Below are positions 23,186 to 35,689 of a DNA stretch of 64,000 bases, in pieces; within the stretch, counting starts at the first letter, position 1, and the number at the start of each line of letters is the position of its first letter. Source of the DNA: Ascidia mentula (lineage: Eukaryota > Chordata > Ascidiacea > Phlebobranchia > Ascidiidae); the NCBI GenBank assembly GCA_947561715.1, contig OX387204.1, forward strand, positions 9,801,001-9,865,000, written 5' to 3'. The notes below the pieces were generated by a model, which did no database searches, was not told the origin of the DNA, and saw nothing but the letters and a program-made list of their open reading frames with translations. Made by a program: the position numbers and the translations under genes.

Positions 23186-24119
23186 TTTCCGCGTTAGATT
23201 GACATCGTCAGTTCATTTTCTCTTCGTCAAAACAACGGACTTGGTATTAGCTCTTCAGTCTCGAAGCTGTCTTACACCTTAATGTAACGGGGTTACTTGC
23301 GAAGACAGTTTAACAAGCCCACTCAAAAATCCATGTAAAGTTGTCGTTTGACGCGGCTACAACTCAAGTTTACATGTAAACAGACTTGACTGTAGGTTTC
23401 CCATGCGTTCAGTGTAAAATACGTTCAGTGTTATATCTTGCTCATTAACCATTTTTTGGTCCGAGGTCACCACTCGGGTGTCAAGGTCCACAACAAGCCT
23501 TGTCAGTTGTACTTCGAAGAGTTTCGTTTTTGGTACCAAAATCACCCATCGGATGCTTCATTGATCAACGATACGCAAAAAAGGCGAACGGCTGACGTTG
23601 TGTCCGACGGCTGTAGCATAGTAAGCATACAAACTGGGTCCACTTATGGTAGACATAAACGGGGATTTTGGGGTAAAACATGCTTAAACCTTTACATGTG
23701 CCTCAAGGTGTTACAAAATGCTAACTAACTATGTTGATCGTATAGAAAGCAAAAAATGTTAAAAAATTATTTGGTATAAGATTGACCACAGGATCCAAAG
23801 GAATTATAGGCCGGAAAGGTTTATAATAACCTTAAGAGAATTTGGCCTTAGGTTAGGCATTGTCTTTTTATCTGAGATAGCCAGTTACTGCAATTGGTAT
23901 GTCTTTTAAAGCATCCAATATATGTTAGCGGATTTATTTAGAAAAGTCGATTTCCTTTATAATAAGCGTCATGAGTTTCTGCGATTACAAATAATAAAAG
24001 CAACAATACAGACACAAAAAAGGCTACAATTAAGTTAATAAAATTGAATTAAAAACTGAAAGCATCGTTCCCTGTTGCTATCCCCTAGAACGTTAAACTG
24101 CAGCGTGGTAATAGTAGTG
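23186..24119. other. No gene seen
   Basis: Several shared repeat words occur (CCATGTAAAGTTGTCG, CAGTGTTATATCTTGCTC, the latter again near 24860). Open frames are short and not protein-like. Confidence 0.3.
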
Positions 24120-25290
24120 GAGATAAAATCCGTATCCAGCTACTTTTTTCGCCAAAAATGTTTTAAAGTTATGAACATCGCTTAGTTTAATTATTGACAT
24201 GTTTTATTTTTCCGTGTCACATGCACTTTAACTTAAGTCCACTCAAAAACCCATGTAAATTCGTCGTCTTTTCGAGCCGAATTTGAAAATTACGTGACGC
24301 GGCTACAAGTCAACTTTACCATGGAAACAGGCTTGTAAGTTTCCCGTTCATTCAGTTCAAAAGTTTTTTTTATATTTCACGACAATCAGGCGACAGTCCG
24401 AAAACTGAAAAGTGCCCTTTGTCGTGTCACCATGCAAGGAGAGTAAACGTATTTTCAGAAAAAGGATAAGCGATATTCATATTCACGAAGGATAAAAAGC
24501 AAACAAACTAGATACCAAACTATCTGCGGTTGATATCAAAATCTTTTGCAAACACGCAGATACTCGCGAACTGCACCGAACAGAGACAAGGTATTTGTAT
24601 CAGTTAAATCAGGATGACTAAAAAGCATGAAACGAACAATGGCATGGGGAGAGATTGCGAAGAAATGAGGCATTGAACTTAGCGTTTTCAGAGAAAATAT
24701 TTGGAGCCGCGGATAACATTGATTGCAAGGACAATTAAGAAACAAGTGTTCCGTAGTTTTGACAGCATGACCGGTGCAGTGGCGAAAATGCTTGGGATTG
24801 ATGTTTAATGGACTGTGGCCAAGGCGAAGCATGCAATGAGTGGCAATTGTCTTGGGGCACGTTCAGTGTTATATCTTGCTCATTACAGACACAAAAAAGG
24901 CTACACTTATGTTAATAAAATTGAATTAAAAACTTTGTTCCCTGTTGCCATCCCCTAGAACTTTAAACTGCAACGTGGTAAGTAGTAAATAAGAAAGAAA
25001 CATTATATCCGCAGGAATATGAAATAAACTGTTTTTGGTACTAACAAGCCAGGGGCAAAACCAAGAGAGGGGAAGATATAGTCGCGGGCCTAATAAAATA
25101 GTTCGACAGGTCGTATCCGGCAAACCTGTCTACAGAAACAATGCAAATTTTTGCAGTCGTGAGAGAGACCTTAAAATATTGAAGACGACGAAGTAGGAGT
25201 AAGAATTTTTGTTGGGAAATCATGTGATGAATATAAGTTTGCGATCAGTACTGAATTTAAAAAACACTCCGTTCTGACTCCTTAAACAAT
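24120..25290 (-). mobile_element. LINE remnant with C-terminal zinc-knuckle part
   Basis: The minus-strand frame 24832-24536 reads LRLGHSPLN, then HCTGHAVKTTEHLFLNCP. This matches the C-terminal RNase H / Cys-His region that follows reverse transcriptase in many LINEs (a GH..L start and a His-x-Leu-Cys close). Flanking blocks match the inverted copy at 15849-16265. Only the last part of the ORF remains. Confidence 0.6.
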
Positions 25291-25317
25291 TTCCAAAATA
25301 GATATTTTTTTTGTATG

Positions 25318-25700
25318 TAGGGGAGACCGGGGATACCTCGGACACGGGGATACTTCGGACCAGGTATTTTACGTTACAATTAGGTATTGTTAAGACTCTG
25401 ATACAAAAGCTTTATGTCTCCATCAAACGTTAACAGGAACTTTGGAATTAAATCATGTCTGCTTAAAAAATTATAATCGAAAAAGTCAATTTATCAGTGA
25501 AACCAAGTTTTTCAATTTGTATGTGTAAGGCTATATATCAGTCACAGTTAATCAAAATGCAGTAATTTTTGGTTGATTGCATATTCATATATGTATTCTT
25601 GGATAGGCCAATGGTGATTTTGTGTAACCTTTAAAAAAACGGCCATATTTTAATAATTTCTATGTCGTCACGTGGTCGGGGATACTTCGGACATCATGGC
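25318..25700 (+). repeat. Repeat with GGGGATACTTCGGAC motif
   Basis: GGGGATACCTCGGACACG, GGGGATACTTCGGACCAG and GGGGATACTTCGGACATC lie within 380 bases. The first pair looks like one end of a dispersed element and the last like an internal copy. Family unknown. Confidence 0.45.
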
Positions 25701-26449
25701 AAGAAATCGCCAGAAGACCACACTTTTTGAGTTTTATGAAAAATTATCAGGTCATAGAAGAGAATATACAGAGGCTGGATGAAATGATCGAATTTTGGCA
25801 GTAAAAAAAGCCCCAAAGATAAAACATCGTTTGTTGACCCGAAAATCTATGATATCCGTGCTGTCGTAAAAGTACACGAGTTACCCAAAGCATGAACGTG
25901 TGAAAGGTTCGAAACGATAAGTGGCCACGCCCCGATTCCTGAAAGCTTGAATGATATTATATACGCTAATGCCCCAATGGTGATATTGCGCCAAGTTTGA
26001 TTTTAGATATTTGTTAAATAAACAAAAAAACGTCTGTTTAAAACTTGCTGTCCGATGTTACCCCGGTACCGGGTGAATTCGACAAACGTCGATGTGATTA
26101 TAAAAACCAAAACCGATTTGCACATATGTTCGAGATTAACCCATCTGTCGAAGAGAGCGAAGTGATTAACCCACAATACCAGATGCGCATGTACAGAATT
26201 TAAATACACAAAATAAACATAAAGAATAATATAAAGTTTTGCTGCAACTGCAACGAAGAAATACGTTTTTACGCTTTATTGATTACATAATAAAATAAAC
26301 CTCTGAGAAACTTGAAATCGGGTACGATCAACCACTAGGGTGTGTAAATCAATATATGAAAAAATGTAAGCTCAGTTTAACGCGCTTTAGCGCCGTTGGC
26401 GGCAAACAAGTCCCAAAGTATACATCCATACGTATCATCAATTGGTCGT

Positions 26450-26990
26450 CTGTACCAAATTTCAAGTCCCTGCGATGATTCCTTCATGGTTACGTACAAT
26501 TGTACACTATGGACCCTTTTTACCGCCAACGGCGCCGAAGCCCGTCGACTTCGTTTAACGGTTTGATGATTTCTGAAAGAAATACATGTTGGATTCCGTT
26601 GAGAATGAGCTCGATTGTCAAGGAGTGGCTCTTCTTTAAAATATTTGACAACTGAATAAAATAGACTTAAAATGTAATTGTTACGTTATAAACAAAAGTT
26701 TGTCGTCGATTAAGAGAAGGTTAATAAAGTAGTATCGGGTTAACATTATAGTATGTTGATGTAGACACCCTTGTGGTTGCTTGTACCGGATTTTAAGTCC
26801 CTGCGATGTTTCCTTCATGGTTACGTACAATTGTACATTATGGACCCTTTCTACCGCCAACGGCGCCAAGGCGCGTCGACTTCGGTTGACGTTTTGATGA
26901 TTTCTGAAAGAAATACATGTTGGATTCCGTTGAGAATGGGCTCGATTGTCAAGGAGGGGCTCTTCTTTAAAACTGATTAAAATAGACTTC
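26450..26990 (+). repeat. Two direct copies of a ~210-bp repeat
   Basis: Copies at about 26458-26670 and 26784-26995 share TTCAAGTCCCTGCGATG-type starts, TTACGTACAATTGTACA, ACCGCCAACGGCGCC and GAAATACATGTTGGATTCCG. A more diverged third copy lies at about 31960-32110. The palindrome TACGTACAATTGTACA links this family to the LUC7-like 5' flank. Confidence 0.75.
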
Positions 26991-27115
26991 CGATGCCTGC
27001 AGGAGAACCGCGTATGTGCGTGTAGGCGAGAAACTTCGTCGTTGCATATCTTCGGTAATTTGGGTTTTCCTCAATTTCCAGAACATAGGTACGTACAATA
27101 GTACACTAGACCTAA

Positions 27116-29399
27116 TTGAGCCGTTAGTATTTCATTTGCAACCATACTCCAAAACAAGCAATTTTCAATAGTTTGGAAAAAGTTGAAAAAGGTACTGTAG
27201 GTGAAAGGCAAAAAAGTATCGCACTACTGCTCACAGCAAGCTGAAACTTGCCTAGATACAGCACGGGGGGATTACTCTTTCTTTTGCGACGCTGGTAACC
27301 GCTATATTCACGAAATGGAAACTGTTTGAAAATTGTGATTTTTGCTAAAAAATCCCGGATTCTAGAGCTAGTTCATCGAGAATGGTCCGGGGTGAAAAGA
27401 GTTAAAAACGTTTTTAAACTTTATATTGATTAATACATGTCTCCGAATCGTCAGTTGAATCGTAGTATGCAGGACTAACGGTTTCTTTATACCCGAAATC
27501 GAATTAACATCGGACGTGGATAACCCTATTTGTTGTCTGTGATATAGGTATAACAGTATAACAATGATTTTCGATTTGTTATTGTCATGGTTATTCCAAA
27601 ATGTTACAATTTAATATTAATTGATCAACTTGTCAATAGATAACGGAAGGTGAAATGCATGAATTACAGTGTGATGTTTTCAGTGAGCAATCACAGGGCC
27701 ATTAAAAATCCACTTAGTGATTTACTTATTAGCTCATATTGCACTGGTAAGTTTTTACAAGCGACTATTTTTTTATTTTCTCAGACCGCAGTTTGATGCA
27801 TCACTATGTTTTTCACTGCGCGTCAACAAATTGCCTTGTGGAAGATACGTGATACGGCCAAAACACGAATTACATTTCACAATGCAACACCTTTCTCATA
27901 AAGCCGCCACCTAGTGGACTGTATAAACTGCCAATTCTGTCTAGTACTAAAGACATGTTTGATTTATTTCTCTTTTAATTCGAACTTTTGACACATGACA
28001 ATACTCAAGCTATTATTATTTGTATATTATCTTTAGGTTTTCCGTCCTTGTTGTTATCGCAGCGCTTGAATTAAATGTCAGTTGCTTTGTTGCAAAAAAA
28101 AAACAGTTTGTCACGCTAAAAGCTACGTGACAAGCTATATTATAACGCGCAAAAAGTATGTGATAACTTAGGCCTAGGAAATTTAACCATTGTTTGTTCG
28201 AGTATGTCTAAAGATTACGAGTTCTACGATCTCCATCAAACTTTAGTGTACGCTAGAATGCAACAATGACGACGGTCGCAACGATTTAACCTCAGCGTGT
28301 TAACCCATGACGCACGTATACAACAGCTGACAACTATCCAGAAAATATTTTCGGACCTGGGGGCTGCTGCATCAAAGTTTATTATTCATTGGTATTCCTT
28401 GTGATATTTTGTACCTAATTGTAATTACGTCGCGTACATGCGCATATGGTATTCGGGGTTAATCACTTCGCTTCTCCCTGACATATTGCAAAATCGGCGT
28501 TGGGTTTAATAATTAAATCGACGTTTCAATAATCCTGTCTATACAACACTGAAACCCCTGACATTGTAGTGTAAATACTGGAAAACCAAAAAAAGATGCT
28601 AAATAACAGCTTATCCGCACACAGCAAAAAGGAGCCTAGTTTTATTCATCTTATATACATGGTCTTGGAGAAATTGAATACATTTCCACAGAATTACATA
28701 CTTTATTTAATGAGAAATATTTGTATAAAGCATAGATCTCTCACTGACAACTTTGATTGGTCTTGGGATCGTGGCACTAAATTTCTTGCAAAAAGTGATT
28801 GCTAGGATTTACCTAGATTATCACATAATTGTTTAATATACTCAAAAAAATGAAAGGTAATCAACCATGAAGTTGTCATATGCTTGCTGTGTCAAATGGT
28901 CGAACTGCAATATTGATGGACAGCGTTTCCGGTTAAATTTTGAATTTTGCTTGTAAAATCCAAACTCATAGATATGCCCAAACTGGCAGCTAAAAAAACA
29001 CAGACTTTTACTACTTTGTGAAATCGAGACACCATACACAATCTTTTAGGTTTGGTTGCAAACAAAGTTCTGTTTTTATTGTTTAATTTTCCAGAATCTT
29101 ACCTGGAAATTGGAATGACAGTCTCAATGCGCTCTTCAGGGTCGGCCATTAGATTTATTTGTGATAGTTTTTCATTTCGGTCTTCTGATGTTTTCTTTAA
29201 AAAAAATTGGTTTCTTATCCTAGCACAATTCTCCCTAACCTTGGTTCTATTAAACTTAGGACATGCTTATTTCTTAATCATAGGTTATGTAAAATGTAAT
29301 GTTTGTTTGCAAACTTTATATCAGTGTGATGGAATGAAAACCACATTACAGCCCAAACAAATAATATTTGGACATCATAGCATCATGGATCGATGTAAT
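27116..29399. other. No gene seen; 3' flank of the CARD-death gene at the right edge
   Basis: AT-rich. On the minus strand AATAAA signals near 29070 and 29150 could end the CARD-death transcript. Nothing else is recognised. Confidence 0.35.
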
Positions 29400-32300
29400 T
29401 CAGTTTAGTTTACAACTATTTACTTTTCCCTCAACATGTGGGTAAATGTTGATTTCTGGTAAATTTTTACTCCTGGTCTGTTTCTGCATCTTGTTTCCTT
29501 CCCGTCCTGTAAACTTTTTGGCAAAGGTTGGATGAGCAGTCAGCAGAAGCATGGAAAGGCCACCTACAAATCCAATCAATATTTCCGTACTTGGTGAATA
29601 TACACATCAATAAATCTCATATTCTCTCCGTTCACCCAAAAACTTTTGGTGATAATTAATAGGGCGATTATTTTTTGACTTGTCAAAAAAAGTCAAAAAT
29701 TTATGGCCTTAGGTCAAAAATTGTCAAAATTGTTTACGAACTGCATTGTCGTGGTGTCGTAAAGGTTGCACTGTCAGCGAACTTTTTATTGTACATTTTA
29801 CACCTTGTAGCCTACTTTATACTGTTGTAAATGGCCCATTGTCTACTTGTTGTGAATCATATACCATTAAGTGAAATAATTAGATCGATATGGTGTGACA
29901 CACCTCAAAACGTGTAAAATTTTTGGTAGATCCTAAGTCATTTTGCGGCAGCTGTAGTTTAGGTGCAGCTGTTGCTTCGGTTTTGCTTTAGATACTTCAT
30001 TTCTCTTTAGTTTAGGTTAGGCAAATGTATTAAACAGTTTTTGCTGTGTCTTAGCAGCATTTTTTGGCAGTGATTTGTAATTAGCTCATTTCCCTTTTCA
30101 GAATAGGCTAGGTATGTGTTCAGATTTTTGCCCTTTTGTTAGACATTTGCACATTCTTTCGTTTTAGTTAGATGAGCCTACAGCCACATTTGGCTTCAAC
30201 GTTGCCACTTATTTTGTATTCTGTCCTATTTCTATGTTCCTTACCCTGTTTTTCAACTCAACTGTTCACTCAGCAATTTTATTCGAGAATAACTAGGGTC
30301 TTGTTTTTTCGTAGTATCTCTCGTTTTACTACAATAAATTTTAACTTTTTGCACAATAATGCGTAATTTAACTATTTGAGTTCTTCATACGTCAAAATTT
30401 GTCAATTTTTAAGTTAAAAATTTTCGTTTTTTAGTTCAAAAAATAATCGCCCTAGTGATACTCAATACATTAAAAAAATCACTATTATCGGAAGTATACA
30501 AATATAATCAGTGTAATTGTGATATCAATGTATTAGCGCCACTCGATAAAATCTACCATTTTGTCGGTGCCAATGACATTTTCCCTTTCTGAGATAGCTT
30601 CGGCACTTTACTCTTTGTACCACAATGTCAATACACACTGTTGCGGTCACGCCTCATTACGCACGCGCGGCAACAGTGCGGTTGCATGCCACAGCCGCGT
30701 GATTCGTGGCACGAAGTTGGTGGTAACCGTTACCATCAACGGTAAAGTATGTAGACTGGAGATGGACACCGCAACAAACGGAAACTTCATTTCTGACGAG
30801 ACATGAAGAAAAGTTGGCAAACCGTTTTTGCAAAAGTCAAATCGGCGTTTCAACTCAGCGACAGAACATGTTGTTCCGATTGTAGGGGCGTTTAAGGCAA
30901 AAGTTTAACCATGGACCAAACATGAGAAAGTTTGGATTTTTTGTCTCCGAAATGCCGCATCTAAATCTGCTTGGACGATGCGCCATCAAATCCTTGCACA
31001 TTTCGTTGGACAAGCTACATCACAGTCCCGACGAGCAGTTGCACGCATCATATGACGGTAACTGTCCGGAAACGAATTTTTAAGTCCGAATTGTTGTTTA
31101 AAGGATTTTGAACTAGAGGCAAAGTTTATAAGCGACGTGAAGCCTATATTCTGCAAGCCGAGAGCTGTTCGATTCGCGTTACAAGACGATGGCAACCAAG
31201 CATATGACGCTGGCATCGCGAGAGGTATTTGGACTCCTTTGAAATTTAACAGGGTGGGAACGCCAGTGGTTCCAATACGACAGTAGATTATGTATGACGT
31301 CACAATGCTACGAAAATTGCCATTGTATTTAACGCAAGGTTAGTTTAGGCCTTTTCGCGTTTGATCGAGAAGAAACCTGTATGTAATGTGGCCCCAGCAA
31401 AATATTAAAGGTCACCTTGCGCTGAAATTTTAATCGTTTTCTTACAACAAGGACATGTCTTTCGAGTGATTTAAATTTTAAATCGATTTCGAATTTGTTT
31501 GTTAGGTCAGAATGTTGTTTAAAAGAGAGTTAAAAAAGAGGTATAGACTTAAGTTTGTTATATGTTTGTTATAAGGCCCTCTCTTTTGCGAATACCAATT
31601 TTCAAGATTTTGCGAAATCTCCTTTACGACTATACGCACAATTGTGCACTTTGTGAGTGGAGCAGTTTACCGCGCTGCAGTGCAAAGACGTGTGTGTGCG
31701 GTTTGAAGTATGCAGCCTAAAGTACAAGACCAATTCATCTAAAAACAAAGAACATAGTGCAGAAGGGGCGGTACTACAAGTTGGTCACAAGATATCATAA
31801 ATTCACCATTCATGAACTGTATTACGTCACAAGGAATTGTCTGTCATTGTTTAAAAGAGGGTTAATAAAAAGTACCGAGTTAATTGTTTTGTGAGTTTGT
31901 TAGAAGGCCATCCTTGTTGTACCAATTTTTCAAGTTTATTCGACATCTCCTTTATTGTTACGGTTGAAGTTTTGATGATTTTGGGGAGAAATACTTGTTT
32001 GATTCACTTGAGAATGGGCTGGATTGGGCTCTTCTTTAAAATACTTGAGAAAAACTGACGTAAAATGTAATTGTAACGTCACAAACACAAGTTTGTCGTC
32101 GATTAAAATAACTGTTATATCTTATTGCCAGTAATTTCCGATTTCTATTTGATAACTTTTTCTTTCCCACAAAATTATTGCTGCATTTGTCGTAACAATT
32201 AACGGTTAGTTTGTCTGAAAGGACAAGTTCTGGAAGACCTGATTTAGTCTCTCGTCACTGACTTCCCTGGAGCGCGGTGCTCTCAGTCGTGTTGCGAAGA

Positions 32301-34480
32301 ACATTATTATCGGTGAGTCACTTTGCTTTGTAAATATGTGTGACTCTTGGACTGCATTACCAACCCAAGTAAAATGTAACTGCTATGAATTTAAACGTTA
32401 TAATTACCCGGTCTGAGTGAATCAGTGCAGACAAGGTGGTTACACAGCCCTGCTTTATTCTCACAAATTCTTGTGCATTTATACTCACGTCAAGCGTGGC
32501 CTAATATAGAAGTCTGCTGTCGCCCAACATACAAATGGTGAGCATTGTCATACTGGCGCTTTGTGGTCTCATATTGCTTGCGAAAACGACGAATTTACGT
32601 GGGGTGTCAAGTCACCTTAAGTTATAGGCTGTTATAAAGATCTTACATCCCTTCCTATCTGCAGTCCCATTTGCTGGAAGTCCCGATCATGCATACAGGC
32701 GTGCTATCGAATGACCACCCCACTATGTAATGAAATCAAACTTTAACCCATTCAGCCTGAGTTGCTATGGTAAATTGATCGATAACTAACTTCACGTCGC
32801 CCGCCGCTCCTATAAGCCCTCGAGCCATATGCATACGGGCCATATACTTTGATAACAGAATGGTAGAAGATTGTTTTTTTCCAAAAAACAGCTTGCAAAC
32901 AAGTTTGTGCCATGTTATATCAGCGAAGTATATGGCGCGTATGCATATGACTTGAGCGCTTATGCGGGTGACGGTAACGGGCGGTAAGGTTAGTTGGGCA
33001 ATGTATTTTTTGACAAATTTAATATTTTTGAAAGCTTGATTTACGTGCTTTCGTTTGGTTGTAAATGTTTATGGGTGATAAAAAAGTTATAAAACAAAAA
33101 TCGATATTTTTTTTATGATTAATGAATAGTAATTCATATATCTACACGTTCCATCGAATTTTAAAATTTGCAGCATCACTCCACGATTGCAACGCATCGA
33201 CGCTGGCACAATTGTACATAAATATGGTATATGCATCAAAGTTATATGTGTAATTTTTTAATGAAAATGTCAAATTGTGAAAGTTCTTGTCGTGGCCTAC
33301 CTGATATATCTAATCTTCCTATCTTCGTTAGTGCTTCAATCAGCTCAGAAATTATAACCTGATCGTCTTCACGAGGACCAATCCACTTTAGCAAGGCATG
33401 GAGCAATTGATTGCATGGCAACTTGTTTTGTCTGCGCGACTGTTATGGATCAAAACAAAAGAACACAGTTTTAGTCATTTAGTCGGAAAACCTTTTTAAT
33501 AATTGAGGCTCATCACCTGACACAATCTTTGCAAGAAGTATTATTTTCTGCAATATATTCAATTCATACAAAGCCAAAAGGATACGATTACACAAAAAAA
33601 CATTCGAGGTTTTAAGCAGGAGCAAACAACCGTTTATCATGATATGCGTGTAAAGAAAATTCCATGTTTTTACCACCCATCATATTGCCATACATTGCAT
33701 TTTTGGTTGTCTACCATCAATTATTTAACATCTATGACCGGAACAAAAAACACTTCGGGTTGACATGAACATAAATTTACTTACCATCTCAATATTTTGT
33801 AAGCTTACGCCAAGTTGCCGTGGCAAGGCAGACCAACCAACGGGATTACTTTTGGTAACATCGTGACAAGTGATTTTTAGAACATCAAACAATCCTGAAA
33901 AGGTTTATAAAATTATACTTGAAGTGATGGTCGATTTAGTAACCTACTAAAATTATCACCTCTTTTCAAAGATTTCCTCCGAGGAAATTTTGTTCCGAAT
34001 TGTTATGTTATCTACGAATTAAATACATGCATGCGCACAGCCCAACACACATGTCAAAACTTTGAAAATGGCCCGGGGTTTAAATAACTGACTGATGTAA
34101 AAGCATGACTAAATCAGAGAGATGTCTGGAACAAATTTGATTATACCTGAGTCGGTAAAACTTGATGGCACAATTAAAACGCCATTTCTTGTAGTCCACG
34201 TTACTATACCAACTCTGCACAGTTTACGTTGGCTTTATAGAAAAAAAAATTGCGAGATTCGGTATATCGCACGTGCTAGCACTAAAAATTTGCTGGCACA
34301 GATTATATTGCTGGCATTATGATTGTTTGAACTTCCATACCTCTGACCGTTGCAATAGGGCATTTCATTTCCAGTATATCAGCCAAATAACCTTGCCAAG
34401 CTCCGTAGCGAGACCTAAGTCCATCTGCCAGTGCTCTGATACCCTCTCTCCCCCTTGTTAGCAAAATTTGCAGCAACGGG
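29400..34480 (-). CDS. CARD plus death-domain adaptor (CRADD/RAIDD-like), 5' incomplete
   Basis: Four minus-strand exons join in phase: 34480-34341, 33894-33785, 33439-33301 and 29563-29400 (TGA at 29402-29400). The first encodes the C-terminal helices of a CARD (LLQILLTRGREGIRALADGL, then SRYGAWQGYLADILE), similar to LLDILPSRGPKAF of CRADD. Exons two to four form a death domain: GWSALPRQLGVSLQNIE, NQLLHALLKW, then ELIEALTKIGRLDISG, followed by a basic tail ending in a stop. About 185 residues are seen; CRADD has 199, so roughly 45 N-terminal residues are missing. Their exon was not found between 34480 and 35600 or beyond the BEL fossil. CARD-death adaptors link death-domain receptors or PIDD-like proteins to caspases in the cytoplasm; this role is inferred from layout. 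The last intron (3.7 kb) holds a Gypsy fossil. Confidence 0.75.
30690..31290 (+). mobile_element. Ty3/Gypsy retrotransposon fossil, pol fragment
   Basis: A protease-like part (VTINGKVCRLEMDTA) is followed by the start of the reverse transcriptase region (FCKPRAVRFAL, then TPLKFNRVGTPVVPI). The copy is broken in several places and lacks most of pol. It sits in the last intron of the CARD-death gene. No LTRs were identified. Confidence 0.75.
31291..33300. repeat. Intron with dispersed repeats
   Basis: A diverged copy of the 26450-26990 repeat lies at about 31960-32110 (GTTTGATTCACTTGAGAATG, AAGTTTGTCGTCGATTAAA). Near 32810-32960 an imperfect inverted pair (GAGCCATATGCATACGGG and GCGTATGCATATGACTTGAG) suggests a foldback. 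Nothing coding is seen. Confidence 0.4.
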
Positions 34481-35680
34481 CTAAACACAAAAGAAGTCTA
34501 TTTGCCTCTTATTCCAGTCCGTTTATTTAATCTCGTACCACTACATTACCACGTAACGTTAAAAAATAACTCATTGGACAGATTTCGGAAAAACTACTGT
34601 TTTTCTCAAAAATTAAAATGTAGGATAGGACCTTGAATGAATACAAATTTTGCAGAAGCGAAGAGGCAGAGTGAATGAAAAACTTCACTTGTTTGTGCAG
34701 CACATCTATTATTTGCTTATAGTTTTGGCTACCACGCGCATATTTAATAATAGTTGACTTTCTAAAAATAATAAAACTAAATAAAATAAATTAGAAAACT
34801 ATCCCTAAGTTTTGTTGATTAAAAATAGTGTTTCTTAAGTGACTTTGATTAGTTATCATAAACATGTTGCTTTCTTGGATTTGGCTGCGAAATCATTTAT
34901 CAAATGTTTGTTGTCTTGAAGTGCGATTCGATATCTAATGCAGGACATCGCAATGCTTTGCTGCAAATAACGTTTGGGATTTGGGGACAAAAAAGACAAC
35001 TCGCCACATGCAAATGAACAACCATTCGACCAAAATGGTCACATACGAGTACACATAGTTAAACAAAAACGACAGATGAACGTACAGATGCATTGGGTCA
35101 CATTCAATTAAATAGAACAGTTAATGCATGTTTTCTGACATTGATTTCTGGTGACATTGGCGGCTCTGTGACCGGAGGCTATGATGTACTGCGGTACTTA
35201 GAGACCCGGGCCCAGTTAAAAGAAGAAGCGAGATAAAGTGTTGCATTGTCGTAGCCAGCCTGAAATTATGCTAAGCCTGCTCAACGGGCATTATTTTAAC
35301 AAAAAGAAACAACAAAGACATTTTCGAAATAGGGAAACTAAAGTTTTTTACCAACTTGGGATGCCAATGGCGCAGCGTGCATAAAAATTGCACATTTTTT
35401 ATACAGACTCCTTTATCGACGCTTTTCAAAGTTTATTGGTTGAAGAAAGCCCAAACACGTTGCGGGTGTTAATGACCTCAACTTAAATGGGCCTGAACTT
35501 GTGAGCATGCGCTCAAAGAAAGATACATGAGAGGCCGTAAGACGAGGCACTGACGTTCGAGCAATCTCGATAGAGGACCCGAAAGTGCTGGTAGAACAAA
35601 ATTAAGTTTTTTTTTCCAGGTTATTATCCTGTTTTCAGTTTTCTATTTTATTTCTTTTTATGTGCATAATGTAGATTGTA
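34481..35680. other. No firm gene; may hold the missing 5' exon of the CARD-death gene
   Basis: On the minus strand, 34763-34696 is open with possible acceptor and donor (IIKYARGSQNYKQIIDVL), but its phase does not fit the CARD exon. Another short frame near 34950-34870 (MSCIRYRIALQDN) is equally uncertain. Confidence 0.2.
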
Positions 35681-35689
35681 GTTTCCCGT

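Noticed and set aside
29052-29408. 118-codon plus-strand open frame
   Set aside because: Hydrophobic AT-driven translation with no family likeness; overlaps the end of the minus-strand CARD-death gene.
34550-34766. About 70-codon open stretch on the minus strand as the CARD first exon
   Set aside because: Wrong phase and no CARD helix pattern.
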